Source of the DNA: Tessaracoccus rhinocerotis
GTDB lineage: Bacteria > Actinomycetota > Actinomycetes > Propionibacteriales > Propionibacteriaceae
Assembly (NCBI RefSeq): GCF_007197885.1
Contig: NZ_VKKG01000004.1
Span: 1 to 64,000 of the forward strand
Direction of reading: 5' to 3'
DNA length: 64,000 nucleotides
In this document: piece after piece, positions 1 to 8,630 of the stretch
How the letters are laid out: each line of letters starts with the position of its first letter
How positions within the stretch are numbered: position 1 is the first letter of the stretch
Translations under genes and position numbers: made by a program
Notes under the pieces: model-generated
Told to the model about the DNA's origin: nothing
Seen by the model: only the letters and a program-made list of their open reading frames with translations
Databases searched by the model: none

Positions 1-1490
1 GTGACGGTGCCCTGGTAGATGCCGTCTTGGGCGGTACCCGAGATGCGGGTCATCTCACCAAAGCCAAGCGTTTGGGTGGTGTCGTCAGAAGACAGGATCA
101 GGGTGGGTGCCGCGGCGCCGGTGGCGTCGGTTACTCGGGCAGTGACGACTACTTCTTGGGGGCCGTCCGCGACGTCGATGGCGGTGGGTGTGTAGTCGAA
201 CTCTTGCAGCACCGGTGCCGCGGTATCGGTGGGAGGGCTTACGAACGTGCCTACGGTGAAGTCGAGGCTGTCTGGTGCAAGTCTGGGATCGTGGATTTGG
301 CCTGGGCCTGCGAAGTAGGTAGTGCGGCCCGTCGTGTCGGTCACGGATAGGGCCTCTAGTGAGTACTGTCCGGAGGGCCAGCTATCCGGTTCCGATAACG
401 TCCATTTGATTGAGCCGGAATAGTGGTCTCCCGATTTAGTCCAGGAGTAGATGCCTCCGGAGTGCCTTCCGCCGGTGGGTGTGGTCCACGAGATGTACAT
501 GCTTGAGATCGGGACATCACTTTGGAAAGTCACTGATACGGAAAGGGTCTCGTCGAGTTCGAGTTGTCCATCGGTGGGAGACAACACCGCCTCAACCAAC
601 GACGGAGGTGCCGGGGGTGCGATGCTGTTGGTTACGGTGAAGTCGAGGCTGTCTGGTGCAAGTCTGGGATCGTGGATTTGGCCTGGGCCTGCGAAGTAGG
701 TAGTGCGGCCCGTCGTGTCGGTCACGGATAGGGCCTCTAGTGAGTACTGTCCGGAGGGCCAGCTATCCGGTTCCGATAACGTCCATTTGATTGAGCCGGA
801 ATAGTGGTCTCCCGATTTAGTCCAGGAGTAGATGCCTCCGGAGTGCCTTCCGCCGGTGGGTGTGGTCCACGAGATGTACATGCTTGAGATCGGGACATCA
901 CTTTGGAAAGTCACTGATGCGGAAAGGGTCTCGTCGAGTTCGAGTTGTCCATCGGTGGGGGACAACACCGCCTCAACCAACGACGGAGGTGCCGGGGGTG
1001 CGATGCTGTTGGTTACGGTGAAGTCGAGGCTGTCTGGTGCAAGTCTGGGATCGTGGATTTGGCCTGGGCCTGCGAAGTAGGTAGTGCGGCCCGTCGTGTC
1101 GGTCACGGATAGGGCCTCTAGTGAGTACTGTCCGGAGGGCCAGCTATCCGGTTCCGATAACGTCCATTTGATTGAGCCGGAATAGTGGTCTCCCGATTTA
1201 GTCCAGGAGTAGATGCCTCCGGAGTGCCTTCCGCCGGTGGGTGTGGTCCACGAGATGTACATGCTTGAGATCGGGACATCACTTTGGAAAGTCACTGATA
1301 CGGAAAGGGTCTCGTCGAGTTCGAGTTGTCCATCGGTGGGAGACAACACCGCCTCAACCAACGACGGGGCGGGAAGGCCCTCGGCCGCGACGTTAGAGGC
1401 GCCGAGAGGGAGCATAATTGCTGCGAATAGCGTGATGGCGACAACGAATCTCTCGCGAATCCGAACCTTCGATACCAGATCGGATACCAT
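1..1490 (-). CDS. Secreted protein with tandem Ig-like repeats (partial, runs off left edge)
   Basis: Reading leftwards from ATG at 1490, 496 codons stay open to the window edge, so the C-terminus lies outside. Residues 1-37 form a signal peptide: a basic start, a hydrophobic stretch VVAITLFAAIMLPLGA and a small-residue exit near AAEG. The mature part opens with three copies of a 127-residue module (PSLVEAVLSPTDGQLELDET ... YFAGPGQIHD ... LDFTVTNS) that looks like an all-beta Ig-type fold, followed by a related but divergent module (TAIDVADGPQEVVVTARVTD) at the edge. The copies are almost identical in DNA, which suggests recent duplication. It is presumably a cell-surface or secreted binding protein; nothing visible identifies a ligand, enzyme domain or anchor. 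No clear ribosome binding site differs from the region's norm. Confidence 0.75.
   Translation of the reverse strand, partial: MVSDLVSKVRIRERFVVAITLFAAIMLPLGASNVAAEGLPAPSLVEAVLSPTDGQLELDETLSVSVTFQSDVPISSMYISWTTPTGGRHSGGIYSWTKSGDHYSGSIKWTLSEPDSWPSGQYSLEALSVTDTTGRTTYFAGPGQIHDPRLAPDSLDFTVTNSIAPPAPPSLVEAVLSPTDGQLELDETLSASVTFQSDVPISSMYISWTTPTGGRHSGGIYSWTKSGDHYSGSIKWTLSEPDSWPSGQYSLEALSVTDTTGRTTYFAGPGQIHDPRLAPDSLDFTVTNSIAPPAPPSLVEAVLSPTDGQLELDETLSVSVTFQSDVPISSMYISWTTPTGGRHSGGIYSWTKSGDHYSGSIKWTLSEPDSWPSGQYSLEALSVTDTTGRTTYFAGPGQIHDPRLAPDSLDFTVGTFVSPPTDTAAPVLQEFDYTPTAIDVADGPQEVVVTARVTDATGAAAPTLILSSDDTTQTLGFGEMTRISGTAQDGIYQGTV
252..1365. repeat. Near-identical 381-bp tandem repeat, about 2.9 copies
   Basis: The 381-bp unit recurs in phase with the minus-strand reading frame (127 codons). 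Copies start near 252, 633 and 1014 and differ at only a few bases, for example T/C near 919 and A/G near 960. Identity decays after about 1365, where the signal-peptide segment begins, and before 252, where a diverged fourth module begins. Copy number in assemblies should be treated with caution. Confidence 0.95.
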
Positions 1491-1992
1491 CTCAGTTTCC
1501 TCCCTCAGGCAACTTCACCATTTGTGGGGGAATCTGTCCCCGCGGGAGAAGACTAGCGTCTTCCACGGCGCCGCGGTCTCATGCTCAGATTTGCGGGTCG
1601 GGACTTGGGTGACCTGACTCATGAGCATCTTGCGCGCATGCCATCGGGCGTCGATAGAGTCGGGGAGGTCAGCGGGTACGGGTTGGAGGCGTAGGCGGGT
1701 GACCTGTGCCTTGACGCGCCGGGTCTGCGGGCGCACGGTGCAGGATATGAACCATACGGCGTCAATCAAGGTGGCCGATGTCGCCGTCGAGTGGGCCGAC
1801 GCGACCGTGGTGCCCGAGGGGTGTTCGGACCGTTCGTCTATCCTCGACTGCCGCTTGTCCGCCGACGGGCGTTGGCCATTGCTCAGCGTCGTTGTCCTTA
1901 GCTGCGCAACTGAGCCGGGGAAGTGACGTCCATCGGGGCCAAAGGCCAGGGCGCGGGCGCCAACCGCGCTTTGGTGTCGCAGTGTTGAGAGG
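1491..1992. other. Intergenic region, no gene supported
   Basis: About 500 bp between the repeat-protein start and the VOC pseudogene. Short open frames exist on both strands (for example 1515-1769 on the minus strand and 1621-1926 on the plus strand), but none has a recognisable domain, a convincing ribosome binding site or a family resemblance I can name. The upstream signals of the secreted repeat protein must lie at its left end. Confidence 0.5.
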
Positions 1993-2386
1993 TCAGCCCT
2001 GGTGCCCGATCAGCCAGCGGACCCCGAACCGGTCAACGAGGGTGCCGTCGTGGTCTCGCCATGGGCGCTTCTGCACGGGTCGATGACCTCGCCGCCGTCG
2101 GCGAGCGCGTCGAACCAGCGTCGTAGTGTCTCGTGCTCGGCCGTACCGAGCAGCGAGAAGAACATGCCCGCCATGTGCACGGTGTCGTCGCCGGCGCCGG
2201 CATCCGCCCCCGCGATCTCGACAGGTCCATCCAGGAGCATGCCGTGCGTGATGGCGTCGGCCGGGCCGTCGGTGCGCCCCGCCTGCTCGTAAGTGACCAG
2301 CCTCGCCCTTCCGCCAAAGACGGATGCATAGAACTCGAACGCCTCGGCAGCTTGTCCTGGGAGCAGTAGGTAAGGGATCAGTCCAT
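1993..2386 (-). pseudogene. PhnB/VOC-family (glyoxalase-like) protein, two frameshifts
   Basis: Conceptual translation gives a recognisable PhnB-type VOC protein of about 130 residues, but in three frame pieces. ATG at 2386 reads only M-D before a stop. The next frame gives LIPYLLLPGQAAEAFEFYAS and continues through MLLDGPVEIAGADAG and FFSLLGTAEHETLRRWFDAL to EVIDP. Near 2075 the frame shifts again to QKRPWRDHDGTLVDRFGVRW and ends LIGHQG-stop at 1993. Both breaks are explained by a single missing base before TG, restoring a CTG-like codon each time. The family binds metal or small ligands and includes 3-demethylubiquinone-methyltransferase-like members. Either a true pseudogene or two sequencing errors. 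Confidence 0.75.
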
Positions 2387-2457
2387 CCCTGTGAGTTTAG
2401 GCCGAGGGCTCGACGAACAGCTGCCTGTGAAGGTCGATCGCGGGCTAGTGTGACCGC

Positions 2458-3876
2458 ATGGCAATGTCACCCAGTTCGCCTTCCGCCGAAGGAGTCGACG
2501 CACGAGGGCTGCTGCGTCTGTTGGACGCCCTCGAGACTCCCGGGCACGGCTTGCACTCCCTGATGGTTGCGCGCCACGGAAAAGTGATCGCGGAGGGCTG
2601 GTGGTCCCCCTACGAGCGTGGACGGGTGCATCTGGGGTACTCGTTGAGCAAGAGTTTCACCTCGACGGTGCTGGGTCACCTTGTGGGTGAGGGTGTCATC
2701 TCGCTGGATGCGCCGGTGTGGTCCTACCTGAGGGACCTCGGCTCGGTCCCGGAGCGGTGGCGCCGAGTGACGGTGCGTCACTGCATCTCGATGACAGTGG
2801 GACACAGCGAGGACGCGTGGGTCTGGCGCGGGGACGACGAGCCGCCGCGGTCGGATGACGACGGTGACGACGAGCTCCTCTCCTTGATCCTTGAGCGCGA
2901 ACCCGACGGCGAACCGGGCGAGGTCTGGGCCTACAACCAGGTGGGAACCTACCTGGTTGCGCAGGCTATTGCCGCGGCCACGGGGGAGCCGGTCTCGGCG
3001 CACGTGCGCCGGCTGTTGTTGGACCCGTTCGGTGGCGCCCCGGCCAAGGCCCAACGCACCCACCAGGGACGCGACCTGGGGTTCAGCGGACTGCACGTCA
3101 CCACGCCGTCGATCCTGGCGCTGGCCCAGACCTGGCTGGATGGCGGCGTCTGGGAGGGCAGGCGGATCGTGCCCGCCGACTATGCTGCGGAAGCACCCCT
3201 CCCCACAACGGTTTCCAAGGTTGGTGACGCCGGGGACTGGGAACGAGGGTACGGCTACTCCTTCTGGAACCAGCGCCACGGCTACCGTGGCGACGGCGCC
3301 TTCGGCCAGTTCGCCGTCGTACTGCCGGAGCACGACGCGGTGGTGGCCATCACATCCGAGACCGTTGACATGGCATCCGTGCTGGACCTGCTCTGGGAGC
3401 ACCTCATCCCAGCGATGGATGGCACCACGTCCGACCCCGGTGCCGACGCCGAACTCGCCGACCGGCTGGCCAAGCTCCAGCATGTTCCCCTTGGTGGGTC
3501 GGAACGCAGGTCCTCACTCACGCTCCCGCTGACCGCGTCGTCGCAGCTTCCCCCGGCATTCGCTGAGGTGACGCTTGAGCCCTCCGATGACGGCCATGTC
3601 ATGACGCTGGCGCACCCGGATGGCGGTCTGGTCACGCGGATCGGTGACGGGCGATGGGTCGAGTCGAACTGGCTCGCGCCGGGTGGGTTGGAGGTTGTCG
3701 TCGCCGCCAGTGGGGCCTGGCGGGACGGCTGCTTCGACGCCGAACTCCGCCTGGCCGAGACCCCACACACGATTCTGGTGCACCTTGACCCGGGTACTGG
3801 TTCGGCACGGCTCGTATGGCGTCACATTCCGCTCACCGGCCCCCACCCGTTGAAGACTGCAGCCCACCCCTTCTGA
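2458..3876 (+). CDS. Serine hydrolase, beta-lactamase / class C PBP family
   Basis: A 472-residue protein of the beta-lactamase-related superfamily. The nucleophile motif SxxK is seen as SLSK in GYSLSKSFTST near residue 65. The second motif position carries YNQ in WAYNQVGTYL instead of the usual YxN. A GYGYSFWNQRHGYRGDGAFGQ segment near residue 265-285 corresponds to the region holding the third motif. The last 120 residues form an extra all-beta-like tail. There is no signal peptide, so a cytoplasmic esterase, amidase or peptidase role is more likely than cell-wall work; the substrate cannot be told. ATG at 2458 is followed by a second ATG at 2464, and either could be used. It stands alone, with no operon partners. 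Confidence 0.8.
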   Translation: MAMSPSSPSAEGVDARGLLRLLDALETPGHGLHSLMVARHGKVIAEGWWSPYERGRVHLGYSLSKSFTSTVLGHLVGEGVISLDAPVWSYLRDLGSVPERWRRVTVRHCISMTVGHSEDAWVWRGDDEPPRSDDDGDDELLSLILEREPDGEPGEVWAYNQVGTYLVAQAIAAATGEPVSAHVRRLLLDPFGGAPAKAQRTHQGRDLGFSGLHVTTPSILALAQTWLDGGVWEGRRIVPADYAAEAPLPTTVSKVGDAGDWERGYGYSFWNQRHGYRGDGAFGQFAVVLPEHDAVVAITSETVDMASVLDLLWEHLIPAMDGTTSDPGADAELADRLAKLQHVPLGGSERRSSLTLPLTASSQLPPAFAEVTLEPSDDGHVMTLAHPDGGLVTRIGDGRWVESNWLAPGGLEVVVAASGAWRDGCFDAELRLAETPHTILVHLDPGTGSARLVWRHIPLTGPHPLKTAAHPF

Positions 3877-3972
3877 CCCTCCGGGTTGGTTTCGGCTGGT
3901 GCCGCTGGGGTCGACGATGCGTCTGCTCGTCGGCGCGATCTCGAAATTCAGATAGTCAGATAGCGTCGGTGC

Positions 3973-4110
3973 ATGCGCAACGTCACTGCCACGGAGTCTT
4001 CCCGGCGGTTTTCCGAACTCCTGGACGCCGTCGAGCGCGGGGACGACGGCGAGGTCCGGCCCGTCGTCGAGGCGGTCATCCGTGGGCTGGTGCTGCCAAC
4101 TGCTGGGTAA
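3973..4110 (+). pseudogene. Phd/YefM-type antitoxin fragment
   Basis: A 45-codon reading frame begins MRNVTATESSRRFSELLDAV, which matches the N-terminal signature of Phd/YefM antitoxins (regular T/S-A-S/T-E-A-R-x-x-F-S-x-L-L-D). After ERGDDGEV the usual 'ITRRGKPVA' strand is absent, replaced by RPVVEAVIRGLVLPTAG and a stop. It is therefore truncated or frameshifted, with no toxin gene beside it. A direct repeat TCAGATAG sits just upstream near 3948-3963. It could instead be a short unrelated ORF. Confidence 0.45.
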
Positions 4111-4201
4111 TCGGGCTGCACGAAATCCCTTGTCGCCCACCGGGCCTTGGTGTTGACTGAGGCCATGCGCCAACGAGGGCGCGCAGAGGGAAGGGGACCC
4201 A

Positions 4202-4834
4202 ATGGCCAACGACAAGACCGCACTGCTCCTGATCGAGTACCAGAACGATTTCACCACCAGCGGCGGCGCCCTCCACGGCGCGGTGGAGGCCAACATGGCG
4301 GAGACGAACATGCTCGCCAACTCCACGGAGGTGGTGCAGGCCGCCCGCGACGCTGGCGCGACGATCATCCACATCCCGATCAGCTTCAAGGAGGGCTACC
4401 GGGAGATCACCAACCACCCCTACGGCATCCTCTCGGGCGTGGTCGACTCCAACGCCTTCGTGGCCGGGAGCTGGGGTGCCGAGATCACTGACGAGATGAA
4501 GCCCGCCGAGGAGGACATCATCGTCGAGGGCAAGCGTGGCCTCGACGCCTTCGGCAGCACCAACCTGGACTTCATCCTGCGCAGCAAGGGGATCGACCGG
4601 ATCGCGATCGGCGGCTTCCTGACCAACTGCTGCGTCGAGTCCACCATGCGCAGCGCCTACGAGCGCGGCTACGACGTCGTGACCCTCACCGACTGCGTCG
4701 GCGCCACCAGCAACGAGGAGCACGCCAACGCCATCAAGTACGACTACCCGATGTTCTCCCGCCCCATGACGGGACAGGAGTTCGTGCAGGAGCTGTCCGG
4801 CGCGGAGGTGGCTGACGCCAGCCGCGGGTACTGA
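4202..4834 (+). CDS. Isochorismatase-family cysteine hydrolase
   Basis: A 210-residue alpha/beta hydrolase of the isochorismatase/nicotinamidase superfamily. The catalytic lysine is K111 in EGKRGLDAFG and the nucleophile is C144 in TNCCVEST, preceded by the GGFLTN cis-peptide region. The first catalytic position, normally Asp in the I-V-D-x-Q-N-D-F motif, is Glu12 here (LLLIEYQNDF); Asp16 is retained. Members hydrolyse amides or vinyl ethers, but the substrate is not evident. The strong ribosome binding site AGGGAAGGGGAC lies just before ATG at 4202. It is convergent with the ABC permease genes to the right. Confidence 0.85.
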   Translation: MANDKTALLLIEYQNDFTTSGGALHGAVEANMAETNMLANSTEVVQAARDAGATIIHIPISFKEGYREITNHPYGILSGVVDSNAFVAGSWGAEITDEMKPAEEDIIVEGKRGLDAFGSTNLDFILRSKGIDRIAIGGFLTNCCVESTMRSAYERGYDVVTLTDCVGATSNEEHANAIKYDYPMFSRPMTGQEFVQELSGAEVADASRGY

Positions 4835-4884
4835 CGCCACCCTGCCTCCCAGCACGCAGCCGCTGTCGCCGACGCCGGGAGCCG

Positions 4885-5814
4885 TCAGCCCTTGACGGCT
4901 CCGGCCATGACGCCCGTGACCAGCTGCTTTCCCGCGAAGACGAACGCCACGAGCAGGGGTGCGGCCACGAGGAACACACCCGTCATCACCAGACCGGTGT
5001 CGGTGGTGAAGGCTCCCCGTAGCTGGGGGATGACCAGGGGCATGGTGAGCTTCGAGCGCATGACCACGGACGGCCAGAAGTAGCTGTTCCAGGACCCCAC
5101 GAAGGTGAACAGACCGAGGGTGGCGGCGGCTGGCCGTGCGGCTGGCATCGCGATCGACCAGAAGGTGCGGAACATGGAGGCGCCGTCGACACGTGCTGCT
5201 TCGACCAGTTCGAACGGCAGCGCCTCCTCGAGGTACTGCGTCATCCAGAAGACGCCGAACGCACCGACGAGCGCCGGGATGGTCAGGGCCCGCAGGGTGT
5301 CGATCCACCCGAACTCGCTCATCATGATGAACATGGGGATGGTGCCGATCTGGGCGGGGATGGCAAGGGTGGCGATCACTGTGACGTAGAGCGCACGGCG
5401 GCCCTTGAACGTCAGTTTCGCGAAGCTGAAGCCCGCCAGCGTGGAGAAGAACACCGTCGCGGCTGTCACCACCACCGCAACGAACAGGGAGTTGAGGAAC
5501 GCCTCCACGAAGCTGAACTGCGAGGCGCCGAGGACCTCGAACATGTTCTGGATGAGCGTCGGGGTCGGGAGCCAGTGCGGCAGCGTCCCGACCGCCCTCG
5601 CGACCTCCTGCGTCGTCGAGGACCCGTACATCGCCGAGGCGTACAGGGGGAAGATGGAGAGCAGGAGCACCACGCTCAGGATCCCGTAGCTGGCCCAGCC
5701 CGGAGCCTGGCCCGTGGAGTTGTGCTGCCGGATCGGGCGGCCCTTCGCGGCGCGCCTCCGGGCGTAGTTCGCCGCGCCGCGCCCTGCAGTGTTCTCGATG
5801 AACGGAGTGCTCAC
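4885..5814 (-). CDS. Carbohydrate ABC transporter permease (MalG type, CUT1)
   Basis: A 309-residue inner-membrane permease with about six hydrophobic segments. The EAA loop that docks on the ATPase is visible as EEALPFELVEAARVDGASMF, followed by the family-typical WNSYFWP. GTG at 5814 is chosen because GGAGG stands seven bases upstream and because its GTGA overlaps the stop of the preceding permease (4-bp overlap, translational coupling). Longer in-frame extensions upstream read through the other permease gene in the wrong frame. With the next two genes it forms a complete importer except for the ATPase, which CUT1 systems often share from elsewhere. Context with a GH120 beta-xylosidase suggests xylo-oligosaccharides. 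Confidence 0.93.
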   Translation of the reverse strand: MSTPFIENTAGRGAANYARRRAAKGRPIRQHNSTGQAPGWASYGILSVVLLLSIFPLYASAMYGSSTTQEVARAVGTLPHWLPTPTLIQNMFEVLGASQFSFVEAFLNSLFVAVVVTAATVFFSTLAGFSFAKLTFKGRRALYVTVIATLAIPAQIGTIPMFIMMSEFGWIDTLRALTIPALVGAFGVFWMTQYLEEALPFELVEAARVDGASMFRTFWSIAMPAARPAAATLGLFTFVGSWNSYFWPSVVMRSKLTMPLVIPQLRGAFTTDTGLVMTGVFLVAAPLLVAFVFAGKQLVTGVMAGAVKG

Positions 5815-6923
5815 TGGTTGCCTCCTTGCTTGGATTCGCTGGTCGACGCCGCCACCTTCTGGGGTTTCCGAGCATGGGCGGCGGATCCTTGGGCAGCCCC
5901 TGCCCGGAGTTCGGCGAGTGCAGCCTGGTAGCGGGCCCGGGACCCCTTGGACGTCTTGGCGCCGGAGGACGAGATCGAGCGCGTGAAGAAGAAGTTGATG
6001 ATCGAGACCACGCAGATGATGAGGGCGAAGATCCAGCCCACCGCTGCGGCCTGGCCCAGTCGGTCCTGCCACTCCCCGAAGCCGAGGTTGAACAGGTAGA
6101 GCACGATCGTCGTCCACTGGTTGTCGGCGCCGCCCTTACCGCCACCGGTGCCGCTGCCGTCGAACATGCGGGCCTCGTCGAAGATCTGCAGGCCGCCGAT
6201 GGTCATCGTCAGGACCACGAAGATCATGGTGGGCCGGATGTTCGGGATCGTCACGGAAAAGAACTGCCGGGACCGACTCGCGCCGTCCACGGTGGCCGCC
6301 TCGTACAGTTCCCGGGGGACGGCCTGCATGGCGGCGAGGAAGATCAGCGCGTTGTAGCCGGTCCACCGGAAGACCACCATCGAGCCGATCGCGATGTGCG
6401 AAAGCAGGCGGTCCTGGAAGAACGGCGAGTCGAGATCGGTCAGCAGGCCCATCTCGTGGAGGTTGGGCACGAGGAGCCCGAACTGTCCGAAGACCTGCCC
6501 GAAGATCATCGCCGTGGCCACCGGCATCACCACGAACGGGATCAGGACTCCCATGCGCCAGAAGGTCTTGGCGCGGAGGTTCTGGTCCAGGATCGCAGCG
6601 ATAAGCAGCGCCAGCACCAGCTGGGGGACACCTCCCCAGAAGAAGATCGAGAACGTGTTCTCCAGGGAGCGCCAGAACAGCGGCTGTTGCAGGACCCAGG
6701 TGAAGTTGTCGATGCCGACGAAGTCGCCCATCCCGGCGCGACGGTGCCAGTCGTGGAGCGCGACGACGATGTTGAACAGGAGCGGGAACACCCCGAAGAT
6801 CGCGAAGAGGATGAAGAACGGCGAGATGTACAGATAGGGGGCGACCTTGACGTCCCACCTGGATACCCTCTGTCCCCACCCCACGCGTCGCGGTACGCGC
6901 GCTGAGTCGGTGCTTGCTGCCAT
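5811..6923 (-). CDS. Carbohydrate ABC transporter permease (MalF type, CUT1)
   Basis: A 370-residue permease with a short cytoplasmic N-terminus, the first transmembrane segment near residues 30-55 (YLYISPFFILFAIFGVFPLL), about six segments in all, and the EAA loop PRELYEAATVDGASRSRQFF. The C-terminal 60 residues are hydrophilic and low-complexity (rich in Ala, Ser, Lys), longer than usual for the family. It pairs with the downstream permease, overlapping it by 4 bp, and lies 116 bp after the binding-protein gene, a gap that holds a strong hairpin. ATG at 6923. Confidence 0.93.
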   Translation of the reverse strand: MAASTDSARVPRRVGWGQRVSRWDVKVAPYLYISPFFILFAIFGVFPLLFNIVVALHDWHRRAGMGDFVGIDNFTWVLQQPLFWRSLENTFSIFFWGGVPQLVLALLIAAILDQNLRAKTFWRMGVLIPFVVMPVATAMIFGQVFGQFGLLVPNLHEMGLLTDLDSPFFQDRLLSHIAIGSMVVFRWTGYNALIFLAAMQAVPRELYEAATVDGASRSRQFFSVTIPNIRPTMIFVVLTMTIGGLQIFDEARMFDGSGTGGGKGGADNQWTTIVLYLFNLGFGEWQDRLGQAAAVGWIFALIICVVSIINFFFTRSISSSGAKTSKGSRARYQAALAELRAGAAQGSAAHARKPQKVAASTSESKQGGNQ

Positions 6924-6999
6924 GTCGCAGGCCCTCCGGAGTCTTGTTTGTTGCGTGGTTCAGGTCAGGCCAGTGACCCCGACGGGGCCACGGGCGGGC

Positions 7000-7033
7000 G
7001 CCCCCCTGCTCCCGGGGTCGGGGGCAGGGGGGC
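7000..7033 (-). terminator. Stem-loop between binding-protein and permease genes
   Basis: Perfect 10-bp arms GCCCCCCTGC (7000-7009) and GCAGGGGGGC (7024-7033) with a 14-nt GC-rich loop lie in the 116-bp gap after the solute-binding-protein gene. No U-tract follows. A stem at this position in malE-type operons is known to favour high expression of the binding protein over the membrane parts, by 3'-end protection or partial termination. Confidence 0.7.
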
Positions 7034-7039
7034 CAGCCA

Positions 7040-8356
7040 TCACCTGACGGTGTCGAAGCCGAGGGCCTCGAAGTTCTTGACCACCGAGGCCCATGCCTCG
7101 TCGGCGGTTGCGGAATCGGACTCCACGAGGCGGATGCCGTCGGTCACCAGCGTCTGGATGCCGGCGAAGTTCTCACCGCGGAACCCACCGGCGGCGGAGT
7201 CGCCGGCAGCAGCTGCGAGTTCGCCGTAGATCTTGCCGACCTGCTGGTCACCGAAGAATGCGTTCTCGGTGTCGGAGATCTCGGGGCTCTCCATGGCCTC
7301 GAGCTGCGACGGGAACTGCCCGGTGGTGTTGAACCAGGACACGGCGGCCTCGGGGGTGGTGAGGTAGTCGGCCAGCTTCACGGCCCATTCGGTGTTCTCG
7401 CCCGTTGCCGGGACGGAGAAGAAGGAGCCGCCCCAGTTGCCGCCACCTTCGGGGAACGTGCCCGCGATGCGCCAGCCGGGGATGCCGTCGGCGTTGTCGG
7501 CGATGATTCCGGACATCCACGCGGGCGTGACCACAGTGGCCCACTGCTCGTTCTGGAAGCCTGCGCCCCAGTCGTTGTGTCCGATGGCGATACCTGCCGA
7601 GATGTCGTCCTCGGCGGCCTCGGCGAACATCATGAACAGGTCCTTGACCTCGGTGTTGTCCGCAAGGTTGTAGGGCTGGCCGGACTCCGGGTCCTCGAAC
7701 GCGGCGGGCAGGAGGTTGATGGCGGCCTGGAAGCCGTTGGTGAGGGAGTCGATGAAGTAGTTGTCGTTGGCCGCGACGTACTCGCGCCCGGCGTCGAGGA
7801 ACGTCTGCCAGGTGGCCGAGTCCCCACCGATGAACTCACCGAACGATTCCGGGTCGGTGGCCAGGCCGGAACCTGAGAGCATCTCCTCGTTGAAGGCGAT
7901 GGCCAGCGGGCCGATGTCCGTGCCGTAACCGGTGATCTTGCCGTCGACGGATCCCTGCTTCACCTTCCACTCGACCCAGCGGCCGGGAACCTCGGGCAGC
8001 TCGACCCAGTCCTCGGGCACTGCCATCATCTCCGTCCACCAGTCGAGCTCGATCAGGTGCACGTCCGAGAGGCCCGCACCGTCGGCGCCGAGGCCGTTGC
8101 GCAGCACTTCCTGGGCGGCGGCGCCGTCAGCGAACGAGTTCACGACCACCTCGATGCCGTGCTCCTCCTGGAAGGCGTCCAGAACGTCCTGGGGGAAGTC
8201 CATCCAGGCCGCGACAGTGAGCTGATCCGGCTTGTTGGCATCGTTGGCCTCGCCACCACCGCCGTCGTCCGACCCTCCGCCTCCACAGGCGGTGAGCGCG
8301 AGTGCTGACACCGCAGTGAGCACGACAGCCTTCGACAACTTCGTCTTGATCCTCAT
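7040..8356 (-). CDS. Sugar ABC transporter substrate-binding lipoprotein (CUT1)
   Basis: A 438-residue extracellular solute-binding protein of the family 1 type. The start at 8356 gives MRIKTKLSKAVVLTAVSALA-LTACGG, a textbook lipoprotein signal peptide with the lipidated Cys in LTAC, and has AAAGGA ahead of it; the longer frame starting further right would bury the signal peptide. After a Gly/Asp-rich linker come typical features (AWMDFPQDVLDAFQEEHGIE, later ENTEWAVKLADYLTTPEAAV). It is the first gene of the importer operon. Neighbouring GH120 beta-xylosidase and operators shared with it suggest that it captures xylo-oligosaccharides; this is inference. Confidence 0.92.
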   Translation of the reverse strand: MRIKTKLSKAVVLTAVSALALTACGGGGSDDGGGGEANDANKPDQLTVAAWMDFPQDVLDAFQEEHGIEVVVNSFADGAAAQEVLRNGLGADGAGLSDVHLIELDWWTEMMAVPEDWVELPEVPGRWVEWKVKQGSVDGKITGYGTDIGPLAIAFNEEMLSGSGLATDPESFGEFIGGDSATWQTFLDAGREYVAANDNYFIDSLTNGFQAAINLLPAAFEDPESGQPYNLADNTEVKDLFMMFAEAAEDDISAGIAIGHNDWGAGFQNEQWATVVTPAWMSGIIADNADGIPGWRIAGTFPEGGGNWGGSFFSVPATGENTEWAVKLADYLTTPEAAVSWFNTTGQFPSQLEAMESPEISDTENAFFGDQQVGKIYGELAAAAGDSAAGGFRGENFAGIQTLVTDGIRLVESDSATADEAWASVVKNFEALGFDTVR

Positions 8357-8481
8357 GGTCCGGTTCCTTTCGTGTCCATGGATCCAATGTCTGTCCTGCA
8401 CGCAGGGGTGCAGGGTCTCGGTCACTGGGGAGTGGAGCGGAGCATGTCCACCCTGGACTGCGCCTCGTTCACGGCCTCGGT

Positions 8482-8509
8482 GCCGAAATACTTTCCGAAA
8501 AACTTGCGG
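8482..8509. promoter_or_regulatory. Putative LacI operator upstream of the ABC transporter
   Basis: Between the divergent binding-protein gene and regulator gene lie two adjacent half-matches, CCGAAATACTTTCCG (8483-8497) and CCGAAAAACTTGCGG (8495-8509). They resemble the clean palindrome at 8603-8617 and the sites at 9756-9786. The spacing suits repression of the leftward ABC operon. Confidence 0.6.
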
Positions 8510-8602
8510 GACGGGTTTAGTTTAGAGGAGGAACCAAAAGGTGTCCAGCCCCTCATGGATTCTCTTCACCAGTGTGATTCGGGCTGCTATCTTGGAGATT
8601 CA

Positions 8603-8617
8603 ACGAAAAGTTTTCGT
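8603..8617. promoter_or_regulatory. LacI-type operator before the regulator gene
   Basis: A perfect odd-centred palindrome ACGAAAA-G-TTTTCGT sits 14 bp upstream of the regulator's GTG start. This suggests autoregulation. The same half-site recurs upstream of the ABC operon and of the GH120 gene. Confidence 0.75.
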
Positions 8618-8630
8618 CCCTAGGGGGAGT

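Noticed and set aside
1515-1769. Minus-strand frame of 84 codons as a transposase remnant
   Set aside because: Basic composition alone suggested this; no motif, terminal repeats or similarity to a named family can be seen.
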